From Agapanthus africanus (lineage: Eukaryota > Streptophyta > Magnoliopsida > Asparagales > Amaryllidaceae): a stretch of DNA of 64,000 nucleotides. Of this stretch, positions 33,201-44,457 are shown in pieces. Below the pieces are notes generated by a model. That model was given only the letters and a program-made list of their open reading frames with translations, was not told the origin of the DNA and searched no databases. The DNA lies in assembly GCA_030015575.1 (NCBI GenBank), contig JASDDO010000019.1, forward strand, positions 515,254,986 through 515,318,985, given 5' to 3'. Positions within the stretch are counted from its first letter, which is position 1. Every line of letters starts with the position of its first letter. The position numbers were made by a program, and so were the translations under genes.

Positions 33201-34735
33201 AAATCCAATCACACTCATTTGCACATTCACGAACACTAATTATAATATAAAATAGGTTAAAACTCACGAAAACCCCAATTTCACTTAAAAAGTCATTTTT
33301 CCGAAAATCTAGCAAGAAAAATTAACCGTTTTAGTACAAAACTCGATGTATAAACAAATCTAGCGGCCATGATATTCACTAAATATCTTAAATAAGTCAT
33401 AAAATCAATTCCCATAATTTAATCTCATTAAATTCCATAAACCCCAAAATTCTAGTTTACAAAATACCCAAATTTTAACAATTTTATAGCAAAAATGCAC
33501 AAACTACAATCTAGCTTGGATTTTCATGAACTAAAGTATTAAACTACACTTTAAAATGTTAATAATGCCATGAATACCTTAATTAGATTTTTATCTCCAT
33601 TATTTAATCAAATTTCAAAAACCTAGTTTGCTTAAAAAACTTGATTTGGACAATTTAAATGCAACAATTTACATAATAGCAACTAGATTAGGTTTTCCAT
33701 GCCCTCACATACCAAAATACACTTTGTAAACTTAAACAAGTGACAATAACCATATTTGAATTCAAACCCTAACTCATAAATTTTCCAAACTAGCAATTAA
33801 ACCTAATTAAACACCTAATTAAGCTAACTTAAAACAATTAACAACAATTTAACAAAAAGGTTAGAATTATACCCAAATAAATTTGAAGATCCCACAAGCA
33901 CACTTAGCCTCCCAAATTGAAATCTTAATCCATAGATCCATGCTATGGTAGCCAAGGAAAAATGGGTAGGAGGTGGATTTTGATTTGGATTTTTGCTTGA
34001 TTTTTTGTGGATTTTCAAGCATTTTTGATGAATTTTTCTTTAAGAGAAAGAGATGAAGAATGAAGGGGCTGAAATAGAGGGGGGGATCGGCCATTGCAGG
34101 TAGGGGAGAGGAGAGAGGGAGTGTGGTGTGAAGTATGGGTAAAGGAAAAGTCCAAGTCAACAATCAACTAACACTTTATTCTTCTCATTATTCTTTTCTT
34201 TTCCTTTCTTCTTAACTTTGAAATTCAAGTGGGGAAAATTGATGGGGATGCTGAATTTAGCCAAGGGAGGAAATAAATGGGGGTGTGTGAGTGTGGGTAT
34301 GGGTGTGGGGTGATGAAAAATGATAAATACAATACTCCAAACATCCATTTACACTAAAAAAAAGCCTTTTTTCTTCAATAATTTCTAAACCGTTTTGGGA
34401 AACGATTTTGTTTCAAAAACAACATGATAAAATTTTGTTTAATGTTTTATGATGCTCAAAATTTGTTTCAACTCATTCCAATTTGTAATTTTCCCTAATT
34501 AAATATATTAGTGACGGCTTAAAATAATATTAAAATAATTAATTTCAGAAAAATTTTCAGAAAATTTGAAATTTCACCAGTGGGTCGATAAACACCAAAT
34601 ACTAGCAATTACATAGCTAGAATATGTATATTTAATTTTTATAATAAGATATTTATATTTTGACTTTTTACAGAAAACCCTCTTATTTTACCGTTTTTTC
34701 GAAATTTCACCGAAACGATTTTTCAAAACGTTACA
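30232..34735. mobile_element. G2: 4.5-kb TGTCAC...GTTACA LTR-type repeat, probably a solo LTR
   Basis: It starts TGTCACGCCCCG and ends GTTACA, with the 5-bp TSD CTACT on both sides, and joins the two halves of B's pol. Removing it with one CTACT restores the normal copia order. No coding domain, primer-binding site or polypurine tract is seen, and its first bases do not recur within it, so a solo LTR fits better than a whole element with short LTRs. G1 is a second, diverged copy in the same orientation. The right third (33240-34735) is very AT-rich. An (AT)n run lies near 32870. A covarying hairpin is at 31849-31914. Transcription strand is undetermined. Confidence 0.82.
31849..31914. other. 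Covarying long-loop hairpin in G2
   Basis: Arms ATTACCGATGA (31849-31859) and TCATCGGTAAT (31904-31914) are perfect complements. In G1 the same place has ATTATCGATGATG (44564-44576) and CATCATCGATAAT (44618-44630). One base pair has changed from T-A to C-G on both arms, so pairing is kept. The loop shares GTGTGAGCCGGC. Confidence 0.65.
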
Positions 34736-37354
34736 CTACTGCCGAAGCATAGGGTATCCCTTGCATGCGAGCTCTCTCCAAATCAGTCTTGGGGGACATC
34801 TCTTTGGAGAGAGTGAGCCCTGAGATCGTGGGTAAAAACCCACGTTTGGACTCTTCCATACTAAACCTCTTTAGTATGGTGTCAATGTACCTGGATTGGG
34901 ACAATCCCAATACCTTTTTTGATCTATCTCTATAGATCATAATTCCCAATATGCAGGAGGCATCACCAAGATCTTTCATTGAGAATCTTTGTGATAAGAA
35001 GAGCTTGACCGATTGCAGCATAGGAATGTCATTTCCTATCAAGAGTATGTCGTCCACGTACAATACGAGGAAGACAACCTTACTCTCTGCCACTTTCTTG
35101 TAGATACAAGGTTCATCTACGTTTTTGACGAAATCAAACTCTTTGATAACGATGTCAAAGCAGATGTTCCAACTCCGCGGTGCTTGTTTTAATCCATAAA
35201 TGGATTTAAGCAGCTTGCACACCTTCCCGCTGCTCCCACTATCTACGAAGCCCTCTGGATGAGGCATGTACACGCACTCTTCTAAATCACCGTTTAGAAA
35301 GGCAGTCTTAACATCCATTTGCCAGATTTCGTAGTCATGATATGCAGCGATGGCAAGCATGATCCGGATGGATTTAAGCATAGCCACTGGAGAAAAGGTT
35401 TCGTCATAGTCCACACCTGGTCTTTAACGAAAACCGTTTGCAACAAGTCTAGCTTTAAAAGTCTCCACTTTCCCATCTACACCAAGTTTTTTCTTGAAGA
35501 TCCACTTGCTCCCAATGGGTTTTACCCTTTTAGGAACATCTTCCAAAGTCCATACTTTGTTGGTGTACATGGATTCCATCTTAGACCGCATTGCATCCAG
35601 CCATTTCATTGAGTCCCCACTCGTGATGGCCTGCTCGAAGCTAGTTGGGTCATCATTAACCATGATGCAATCCTCGCTCCCACCATCCATGAGAAAACCG
35701 TAGTATCTTTCAGGTGGGTGAGAAACCCTACTAGATCGGCGGAGTGGCTGGGTTCATCGGGAACTACCGAATCCTCTGGTTCCACCAAATCTACTGTTGT
35801 GGTTTGTACAGCTGGAACCTCTTCCAGTTCTACCTCAGAGCCACTAATCTCTTTTGCAAGAAATTCCTTTTCTAAAAAGGTGGCGTGTTGAGTAACAAAC
35901 ACCCTTTGTTCCTCACTGTGGTAGAAGATATACCCTTGCGAATGCTTGGGATATCCAACAAACTTACACAAAACAGACCTTGCCTCGAGTTTGTCCATTT
36001 TTTGTCTTTTGACATAGGCCGGGCAACCCCATATCTTAATAAAATTAAGATATGGTCTCTTCCCCTTCCATATCTCATATGGGGTGGTAGGCACTGATTT
36101 GGTAGGAACCCTATTCAGTAGGTATGCTGCTGTCTCTAGTGCATATCCCCAAAAGGAAATAGGTAACTCAACTATACTCATCATAGAGCGCACCATATCT
36201 AATAGGGTGCGGTTCCTCCGTTCCGATACACCGTTGTGCTGTGGTGTATATGGAGGAGTTAGCTGAGAGAGAATCCCATTCTCTTTTAGGAAGTCCAGGA
36301 ATTCATTGCTCAAGTATTCACCTCGTCGATCAGATTGAAGGATTTTAATACTTTTCCCGGTTTGGTTCTCGACTTCTTGTTTATATTCTCTAAATTTCTC
36401 AAAAGCTTCTGATTTGTGTTTCATCAGGAACACATATCCTAATCTAGAGAGATCGTCAGTGAATGTAATGAAGTACGAAGAACCATCCCTGGCATGTGTA
36501 GACATGGGACCGCATACATCACTATGTATCAGTCTCAAGAGTTCGGTAACTCTTTCTCCATGTCCCGTAAACGGAGTTTTGGTCATCTTGCCTTTAAGAC
36601 ATGACTGGCAAGTGTCATAAGATAAAAATTCAAACGAATTCAAATATCCATTTTTATGCAACTTTGCTAGTCGTGTCGCATTGATGTGACCCAGTCTACA
36701 ATACCACAAAAAGGATTCGTTCATTTCTGAACTCTTCCTCTTGTGTGTGTTTGTTATGCTCAGAAATGTTGATTGATTTAGAACATAAATGCCATTGCAC
36801 ATCGTGCCTGATCCAACCAACTTTTGGTTAAGGAAAATGTTCATAACATTATCCTGTAATACAAAATTATATCCCTCTTTACTCAACAAAGAAACGGATA
36901 TAATATTGCATATCAGGTTCGGCATGTAATAGCATTCATTCAGAATCAATGTATTACCAGTTGGTAATACAAGGTGATATTCCCCGACGGTTTTAGCTGC
37001 AACAATTGCACCATTTCCAACCCTTATGTCTTTATCACCTTCTCCAAGTTCTCTACCTTTCCTAAGCCCATGTAACTGATTACATATATGGGATCCTGAC
37101 CCGGTATCTAATACCCAGGACGTAGAGGAAATAGAGAAATAGTTCTCTGTAACGAACACACCCGAAGAAAATGCATCAACATGTACTTTCTTTATTTGGG
37201 TGGCATGGGAATCCTGGTATTCCCCTATATCCTGTTCAGTCTTATAACTCTTATAAGAAAAACGGAACCAACGTTCCCCAGCACAGTATAACATGCGGGT
37301 TCGGTCAATACAACCATATTATTATCTTGATTAAGGCATGAAATGGTCGCTACC
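34736..37354 (-). pseudogene. pol: Pol of element B: protease, integrase and RT, nearly intact
   Basis: A long minus-strand frame (37294 to about 35740) carries protease [11 protein letters not shown] (about 37110), integrase zinc region ([27 protein letters not shown]), integrase core with [16 protein letters not shown] (one G-to-R change in the usual DRGGEY) and NGVSERRNR, and the integrase C-terminus. A frameshift near 35740 breaks the [13 protein letters not shown] linker. The frame resumes to an in-frame stop near 35423 (a CAA-to-TAA type change in GFRQRP). RT then continues with [14 protein letters not shown] (about 35310) and [12 protein letters not shown] (about 35050) to the G2 junction. 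No gag precedes it; the pyrimidine tract and AG end at 37354. Three small lesions plus G2 inactivate it. Confidence 0.92.
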
Positions 37355-37794
37355 TAGAGAGAGAGAGAGAGAGAAGAAAACACTTTAGCGTATGCTCTTG
37401 CAAGATCAGATTGGTTATTATTTTATCTAATCAAGATGGCTCCCACTGTTTTTTATCAAATCTTCCTTCAAACCCTAAAAGGAAAGACTAGCCAGGATTA
37501 ATTACACCCTACAACTTCGCCAATCTTTCAGCCAGGCCAGTGTCGGTACTTTGAGGGAGGTTCCCCGTGCTTTCGCACGGACCTAATTAAAGTAAACCTC
37601 GTTTTCCCAGAGGCATAACCCTGTTGACACCTTTCTAGACACCTACTTGATCGGCTAATTGTCCTGTGTAAAACTCTCCCAGGAGTAACAATTACTCGCA
37701 GTGGGTATCGGGATCCAACTATCTCATAGAATGTATGCAATCTCATTGCAAATTTCAACACTTGAAATTCCCGATAATATTTTGCCCCAAGCAT

Positions 37795-38004
37795 CCCATG
37801 ACCTTGACGGAGGTCAACAAACCATAGGGTGCAAGTCAAGTTCAACCCGTCATTTCTTGATTGAATCAAACCCACCCGCACGACCCTTGACGGAGGTCAA
37901 CAAGGTCGTACGAATAGCCTAATCCAATCTGCATCATATGCATAAGCAGATAAATACTAGTTAGCTACCGCACACTACGCCTTGACGGAGGTCAACAAAC
38001 GTAG
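37795..38004 (-). other. Three iso-loop hairpins in the leader of B
   Basis: Hairpins at 37795-37829 (CCCATG/CATAGGG, one mismatch), 37877-37912 (CGCACGACC/GGTCGTACG, one wobble) and 37975-38004 (CTACG/CGTAG) all carry TTGTTGACCTCCGTCAAGG on the sense strand, identical in the three copies. Inside the loop TTGAC/GTCAA pair perfectly. Confidence 0.82.
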
Positions 38005-38149
38005 CACGAATACTAAGTAGGACTTATCTGATATGACGAAGGGCTACGACAGTTTTTTCTGAAAACCTATTGCGTAATGAACTTGATATCGTTGTAGAAT
38101 CATGTGAATTTTGAAATGGAGTGATTTTGAGGCTTTCATTAGTTTTGCT

Positions 38150-38386
38150 AAAGAGGTCACTCCCGGTGAAGGGATCTCGGCTCTTTCCTCATCGAATAAG
38201 GTGCGGGATATATCATATATATCACTATGCAAACCAAAACTCCAAAAGCAATCAAAAGAAAACCGAGTGTTGTAGCATCTGCCAGTTTTGCTAAAGAGGT
38301 CACTCCCGGTGAAGGGATCTCGGCTCTTTCCTCATCGAATAAGGTGCGGGATATATCATATATATCACTATGCAAAGCAAAACTGT
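38150..38386 (-). repeat. Tandemly duplicated hairpin unit in the leader of B
   Basis: Two units about 143 bp apart are nearly identical to each other. Hairpins at 38150-38186 and 38293-38329 have arms AAAGAG/CTCTTT and an inner CCC...GGG tip. The same duplication exists in C and E. Confidence 0.72.
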
Positions 38387-39854
38387 AGCTACCCTTTTTG
38401 AAAATTTTTGATTCTACAACATCTTTTAGGTTTCTTTTCCTTCATTAATCACATTAATGAAGTCCCATCATTTAAGTCACCTAAACATCACAGATAAATA
38501 CGACGTACACTTATGCCATCCGCATTCGCCTCGATGTCCCCTCGTGCACCGTTAGGTTAGGTAACTAACGGCAAAGCAGGGCAGGGCTAGCACGGGTGTA
38601 AAACATAAGTAACGTCTATATAATATATCATATATACTATATACAGTATTTATCACATCACATCACAGATATCGCAGCAGAAGAAACATATGAAATATTG
38701 GATATACTAGGACTTCCGTGTTTTATTTTGAGCCTCTATAAAACACGGATTCCACGGTCGCGATGAATAGACAAACCCACACCCCTAGACCCCTACAAGA
38801 GCGGCAACCAACCCTTTCAATTCTAGAGTTACGAGACCCGGACTCGACTCCTCGAGTTGGTCTCCCACTGGACTCTAGAACCCGGTTACTTGTGCTCTCC
38901 TCCTTGGGTCTATCCTAGTACGGAAAAGAAAATAATATACAAATGGTGACATCGACCTCATACCGGATGTGCCCCAATAAAAGAATATTACATACATTTT
39001 ATTTTACATGAATGAAAATAAAAACTCTCATCTCACATAAAAAACCCCGGCTATTCAGAACGCGACGATCCAATATAACATATCCAGCAACACATAACAT
39101 CACATGTTATCAACATAAGTAAATATGCGCATCCCAATTGTCGTTGACATGTAGCAACGAAACCGGCGATATCACATATTACACTTACGGTCACAGAAAA
39201 GAAAGTGTAAAGCTACAACATTTGGAATCCACAATCTCTTTAGATATCGTAAATCCGAAATATCACATATTTCGCATTTCATGCCTAACTGTATGAATTC
39301 CACATATTGTATCACATTCCAGATAAATAGACAGTATTAAACTTTCTGATCGAATAATCAAATACCCAAAATTTCCTAAATAGCTCAACACTTGAGCGGA
39401 GTTCAAAAATTCTAGAATACGTCACAGTAGCAACGGTCCAGCCGTAGAAGGGTCAAGCCAACGCCTCACATGTGGCACGCCGTACTGCCCCAAACCCTAA
39501 GGTTTAAAAAGGCAGTTCAAGACGGTCACATAATCGAGTTAAGGTTTGTTGTCTTCTAGAGGGTCCATCGCGTCACATGCACGTTTTTCCGAAAGATTTA
39601 AACCCGAGAAAAATTCAACAGTTGAATGTTTTTTGTGCCGGGAAAAATTGAGTTAATGATATCCGTTCGAATATTTTAATACTTTCTAAATTATCCGGAA
39701 TGACATAACAAAATTAAATTCTCCGATCGAATCGACGATTACAAAATAAACCCCAAAATACTCAACACTTGAGTCAGATTTAAAAATACCCAGAAATATA
39801 TAGGAATAGCTACGGGGGGTACTGCACAAAACACTGCTCACAATTCACCTATAC

Positions 39855-39904
39855 GGCCGCGGAACCGCCGCCATAAGTGGGTTGGGACCGCGGTTCCGCG
39901 GCGC
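39855..39904 (-). other. GC-rich SacII-type foldback in the leader of B
   Basis: Arms GCCGCGGAACCGCCGCC and GACCGCGGTTCCGCGGC pair around a loop of about 16 bases. It lies about 185 nt from the primer-binding site (40089). Confidence 0.68.
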
Positions 39905-40088
39905 CTGTACGGAATTAGGGGCTCGTATTTTGTGGTAACCCTTATAATTCCCTGCTGATTTTTTTAGGTATTTTTAATTCAGAAAAATCCCAGTTTTTAA
40001 AAATTGTACAGAAAGGGGGTTAACTTTGACGTATTCGGGTTCGATCGGGATTTTAACTTCGTTAACACATTGCCTAATGTTCTAGCTA

Positions 40089-40101
40089 GGCTTTGATACC
40101 A
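40089..40101 (-). other. Primer-binding site of element B
   Basis: Minus-strand TGGTATCAAAGCC, one base from the LTR end; it differs by one base from the TGGTATCAGAGCC of A, C and E. Confidence 0.9.
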
Positions 40102-40102
40102 C

Positions 40103-42319
40103 TGTAGGATTACTAGGCACTCTAATAAGGTTTAAGGAAGCATCAAACATGTCCGTTTAAAATTTTAGCCATGCCGAATAACCCAAAACAAGATCGTTGC
40201 TAGAAAATTAGGGTTTCATATGTAAGTAAACTACGTTTACAAGTAAGTGAATACGAAATACAACCTTTGTAGATTGGTCCTTCACTTCTTTAGCTCCTTG
40301 TTGAAGTCCCATCACTGCAATCGTGGTTCTCCCAGACCCTTGCATGGCTTCACGAGACGAAAGACGCGTCCCTGCTTGAAGTCTTCGAGGCCGAAGATAA
40401 TCTACGTCGAAGGGATGCCAACTCAAGCTTCTACTTCACTAACTTGAGAATTAGTGAAGCAAACACCCAAAACTAAAGTGCTAGTCTAGTAGAGGATGGA
40501 GAAATAGAAAGTGGGTTCTCTTTAGAAGTTTATTTCTCACAATCTTTCTCACTTTGGATCAAACCCTAGCAAGCTTTTTCTTTTTCACAATGAAGAAGAA
40601 GAACAAAAGAAAGAGATGAGGATAATGATTAAGTGAGAAGGCTAACCATGGTGAGTGAGTATCATATACTAACTCTTGTAGAGACTTAACCCCAGGCTAA
40701 TCCTTATGGTTGGGTTAAGAAATATCCATAGTAAAAACAAATTTAGTGGAATTAGTCAAATGCTTCCACAAGCTTCCACAAGCTTCAAGCATTTAGCTAA
40801 TCCTCTACTAATTTTGTAATTACTTTGAATATTAAAATCCAACATAAAAGATAGCATGGTGTATGTCTCATACACCCAAGTCAAGTGTATCATCAACCAT
40901 GATACAATAAAGAAAACACATTTTAATATATCATATATACATTAAAATTGTGCTCATGTGAGAAAAACCCTAAAGTGAACAAGTGTTATTAAATGTAAAC
41001 TAGTATATCTAATATACAATTATACACTTAATTATTAAATCAACACTTGACTTAATAATCCGGTCATATCTCATATAACCGACTAGCATCCATTGTATCG
41101 ACTTATCGAATCAACACTTGATTCGATAACCCGGCTATATCATATATAACCGACCGATACAAAAAGTCGCGAGAATAGAATATGGTATCACATACACGCA
41201 TTATTCTCGGTCCCGCACATATCACATACGTGCTCCTATTTCGTTTTGCCTGAACCAGTAAAACCTCTATGTTGGACTCTAAAGACTCGTCAATACGCCG
41301 GCAGTAGGTGATGATCACATCACGCACCCACAAGCCGTCAGCGGTACTAGCTGGACGTAATGGCTACCCGGGTATTGAGAGATCAGAAGATCAGCAAGCA
41401 AGCCCACTCCAACTCCTGTAAAAGCCTGCCGGTAACACTTCCCGTACAGTCCGGTCTCCTCGTCTGATATGTCGCATATCAAGTCTAGGGGTGGTAAACG
41501 TCAAACCCCAATAACCGATAAGTCGTGCCGATGTGAGGCTCATAACGGGTCGAGAAACTACTGGTAACACTTACCAGTAAATCTCTAAATCAGCCCTGGC
41601 CAGGGACTTCCCTATTATGGCCAGTCGAGCACAGCGCAACATCAACCCCCAATACCGGGAGAGATGAAACCCCTCCTATCACTCATTGCCTCCATGTGAC
41701 TCAGGACTGTACCCAAAAACCACCGTTTTGCACGCCCTCATGGACATGGTAAGGTGGAAATCAAAGCTCAGTGGGAATCACACAAGACTCTATGACGATC
41801 TCAGGTCTACAGACTAACCTGCATAAGTGTCACCAGAAAACTGCCATCTGACGTAAGGTATAATACCATCTGGGAGTTCTCAACGAGTCCGTCCAGTGTA
41901 CCCAGTCTCCACTGAGCACCCGCATACCATCTCTGATGTCAAACACCAATGGATATGGGATCATCTATCGTCTATCTCATAGGTCGAGAAGTGTATACGC
42001 TAGTCTACACTGGTATATCGATGCCCCGTCTCGATACACCCACGACTAGGGACCTTGAAAGATGTACTTATGGACTACCATGTCCCCACTAGTATGATCC
42101 ACATCATAGTCCATGTAGTCAAGTACACATCCTAAGGGCTTTACCAACATGTAACTATAAGACAGTATAAAGAGATAAGTATACATGTTAAGATAAAGAG
42201 CAACTAGATAGCATACTATCATATCGAGCAAGAAAGTCCTCTCTATATATGTCCAAGCATCCAATATAATATACATCATCTGTACAATACTGGCCTCTAG
42301 GGCATACATACAACTAACA
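40103..42319 (-). repeat. 5' LTR of element B
   Basis: It is 2217 bp, TGTTAGTTGTATG...AATCCTACA in the minus sense, with its palindrome cluster at about 41037-41165. It is followed on the right by the TSD CTTTA and the primer-proximal leader of A. Confidence 0.94.
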
Positions 42320-42363
42320 CTTTACTAACATGTTAGATAGTGTTTAACAAGGCTCTGATACCA
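42320..42363 (-). other. Primer-binding site and first leader bases of element A
   Basis: TGGTATCAGAGCC occupies 42363-42351 on the minus strand, one base from the 5' LTR. About 26 bases of A's leader follow before the B insertion (TSD CTTTA at 42320-42324). Confidence 0.92.
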
Positions 42364-42364
42364 C

Positions 42365-44457
42365 TGTAAGTCCACGTTACCCGTCCCCGGTTCTTTAGGG
42401 TTGCGGAAATAGTGAAAAATGATATTCTACGGTGTGGTAACATGGACTCAAAAACGGATCTTTGTTAAACTAACTATCTAACAACCTAACTAGGAGTGTT
42501 ACCTACTCGGTTAGGGGGTTATACCTTAACTTGAACTCCTTCTCTTCGACTCCTTGTGATGGTCGGATGGTTCTCTCATCGTCGTCTCCTTGTGCCGAAG
42601 ATGGATCCACCCGAAACCTTCTACCTTTGGCTCCAACCTCAATCTAGAGGAAACTAGAACACTTGGTTTGCTAGACCTTGTGTACTAGGATGAGTAGAGA
42701 AGTGTTTTGGGTTTTATCTCTAAGGAAATGGTTCTCAACTCATGAGAGGGAGTTTCCTTGAGCTAGAGAGAGAGCAATAGGAAGAGGGAGAGCTTGAGGA
42801 TAAGAGAGAATCCAAATGATAGAATGAGAAAGACTTTTTGCAACCATCCTCTTCATAATCCAAAATAATCATAACAAAAAATAATAATTGAGTATTATGT
42901 GATGGTTGTTATCATATCAAATGGCAATATCATTTCATGCATTAAATGCAATTTGTGAACAAACAAGCAAGCAAAAGTCTTTGCCATGAAATGATAGCCA
43001 TTGTAACGATGATAGTCAACAAGTCCAACCTAGTCAACCGGTCAACAAAGTCAACAAGTCAACAAAGTCAACCTTTCAATCCAACCATAGAACAATAATA
43101 CTTAATTAATATTATCATTAATCATATTTCTAATTCTCATTAGGGTTTAGCAAAAGTCAACAGTCAACAACCCTAATGAGAATCCTTTGCCTCCGTCTCT
43201 GTCAACCGTGCATAAACACCCGCATCCGCGTTCCGAGGAACATGAATACAAATGAGATAAAACCAATCCCAAAACATATACTAGGATCTGGCTTAAACCA
43301 AAGCCCGCTAGTAATAACTGCCCGGACACCAAACGTGCACAAGTGCGCAGATGTGACCGAACCCTGTCGCAAAACCATGCGACCTCTACTCTTTTGCCTA
43401 AAGGCGAATAGCTCTCTGTGTAGGACTCTAAAGACTCGACACTACGCTGGCAGTGGGTTTAACCACAGATCACAAGTGGCACTAGCTGTGCGTAACGGCC
43501 CCCAGGTAGATGCCGATAAGAAGACTGACGAGGTGAACTCATCCGAACTCCTACTGAGCCTGAATGTAACAATCTGCGTACAGTCCGGTCTGTTCGTCTA
43601 AGAATATCGCATGGCAGGCCTAGGGGGGCGGTGAACGTCAGTCCCCTAATAGCGGTACAAGTCATGTCGGAGTGTAGCCCAGAACACCCTGAGATAACAC
43701 TGGAAACCTACCAGTGCATCTCGCTTGCCCTGGCCAGGGACGACTGTGTGTAATGGCTCTCCTTGACACAGCGCGATATCAACTCCCAATACCGGGAGAG
43801 ACGAATCATGTCTAACCGTCACTGCCTCTAAGTGCTTCGGGACTGCACCCAACTACTACCTGTTTGCACAACTCCTTTGAGCCGTGGTAGGGTAGTAATC
43901 AAAGTACAAAGGGAACACACTCGAGGCGAAGTGACAGTGTCAAGTCAGCGGACTAAGCTGTACTCATGTCACCTGGGAACTGACAAATGATGATAGGTAT
44001 AGTACCAACCAATCAGTTCCCGACGAGTCCTGTCCAGTGTACTCGTAACCTAACGAGCACCCATATACTATCTCAAGTACGACGTACTGACGGCTGTGGG
44101 ACAGACCGTCTCCCCTGCTGGGATGAGAAGCGCATACGCTGAGTATCGATGCCCTGTCTCGATAGTCCTACGACTAGGGACCTGTATAAGGACGTGCTTG
44201 TGGATTACCCAGCCCCCACGAGTGTGACTGCCATCACAACGCTGGTAATCAAGTAAAGATCCTAAAGGCTCCACTAATGTGTATAGGCGATATGTTAAAA
44301 GAAACACATGTACACACATTGATGTAGAAACAAACCAAGTAGCATACTACTATTTTGAACAAGATTGTCTATACAATGGTGAATATCCCAAGCTTCCATT
44401 AAGTAATATACAAATTAGTATGATACAGTAATGGCCTCTAGGGCATATACACTAACA
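42365..44457 (-). repeat. 5' LTR of element A
   Basis: It is 2093 bp and matches 8891-10993. It has a small deletion near 44140 relative to the other copy. The TTGACY array (43016-43078) and the enclosing inverted repeat are conserved here. Confidence 0.93.

Larger units (their letters stand above)
37355..40088 (-). other. Leader of element B
   Basis: About 2.7 kb lies between the primer-binding site and the pre-protease segment. Reading on the element's sense strand it holds the GC-rich foldback (39904-39855), CAAGTGTTG-type hairpins (39774-39760, 39627-39613, 39398-39384, 37769-37751), a TTAG-loop hairpin (about 39520-39484), GTAAGT (39188-39183), tandem hairpins (38386-38150), three iso-loop hairpins (38004-37795) and a (CT)n tract. 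It contains no gag. Confidence 0.82.
16996..42319 (-). mobile_element. Element B: gag-less Ty1/copia retrotransposon, interrupted by C and G2
   Basis: The 5' LTR is 40103-42319. The 3' LTR is 16996-17165 plus 27509-29549, split by C. CTTTA flanks the element (16991-16995 and 42320-42324). The primer-binding site variant is TGGTATCAAAGCC. Without C and G2 it measures about 10.5 kb. Pol begins directly at the protease; no gag or zinc knuckle is present in the 2.7-kb leader. The LTR ends compared by eye (first 165 bp) differ at about eight positions, so B is older than C, as the nesting requires. Confidence 0.92.
8891..44457 (-). mobile_element. Element A: gag-bearing Ty1/copia retrotransposon, interrupted by B
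   Basis: Both LTRs are present (3' LTR 8891-10993, 5' LTR 42365-44457), each running TGTTAG...CTTACA in the minus sense. AATAT flanks both sides (8886-8890 and 44458-44462). A tRNA-Met primer-binding site adjoins the 5' LTR. With B (16996-42319 plus one CTTTA) removed, the element is about 10.2 kb: leader about 2.1 kb, gag, then a broken pol. It is the only element here that keeps a full gag. By eye its LTRs differ clearly more from each other than those of C, so it is an older insertion than C, as the nesting requires. Confidence 0.92.

Noticed and set aside
30232..34735. G2 as a large retrotransposon derivative (LARD) with its own terminal repeats.
   Set aside because: I see no second copy of the TGTCACGCCCCG start inside it and no internal primer-binding site; G1 has the same extent. 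A solo LTR is simpler, though not proven.
37350..37380. A (GA)n/(CT)n microsatellite near the start of B's pol.
   Set aside because: It is the expanded pyrimidine tract found at the same place in all related elements, so it is part of the leader end and not an independent repeat locus.
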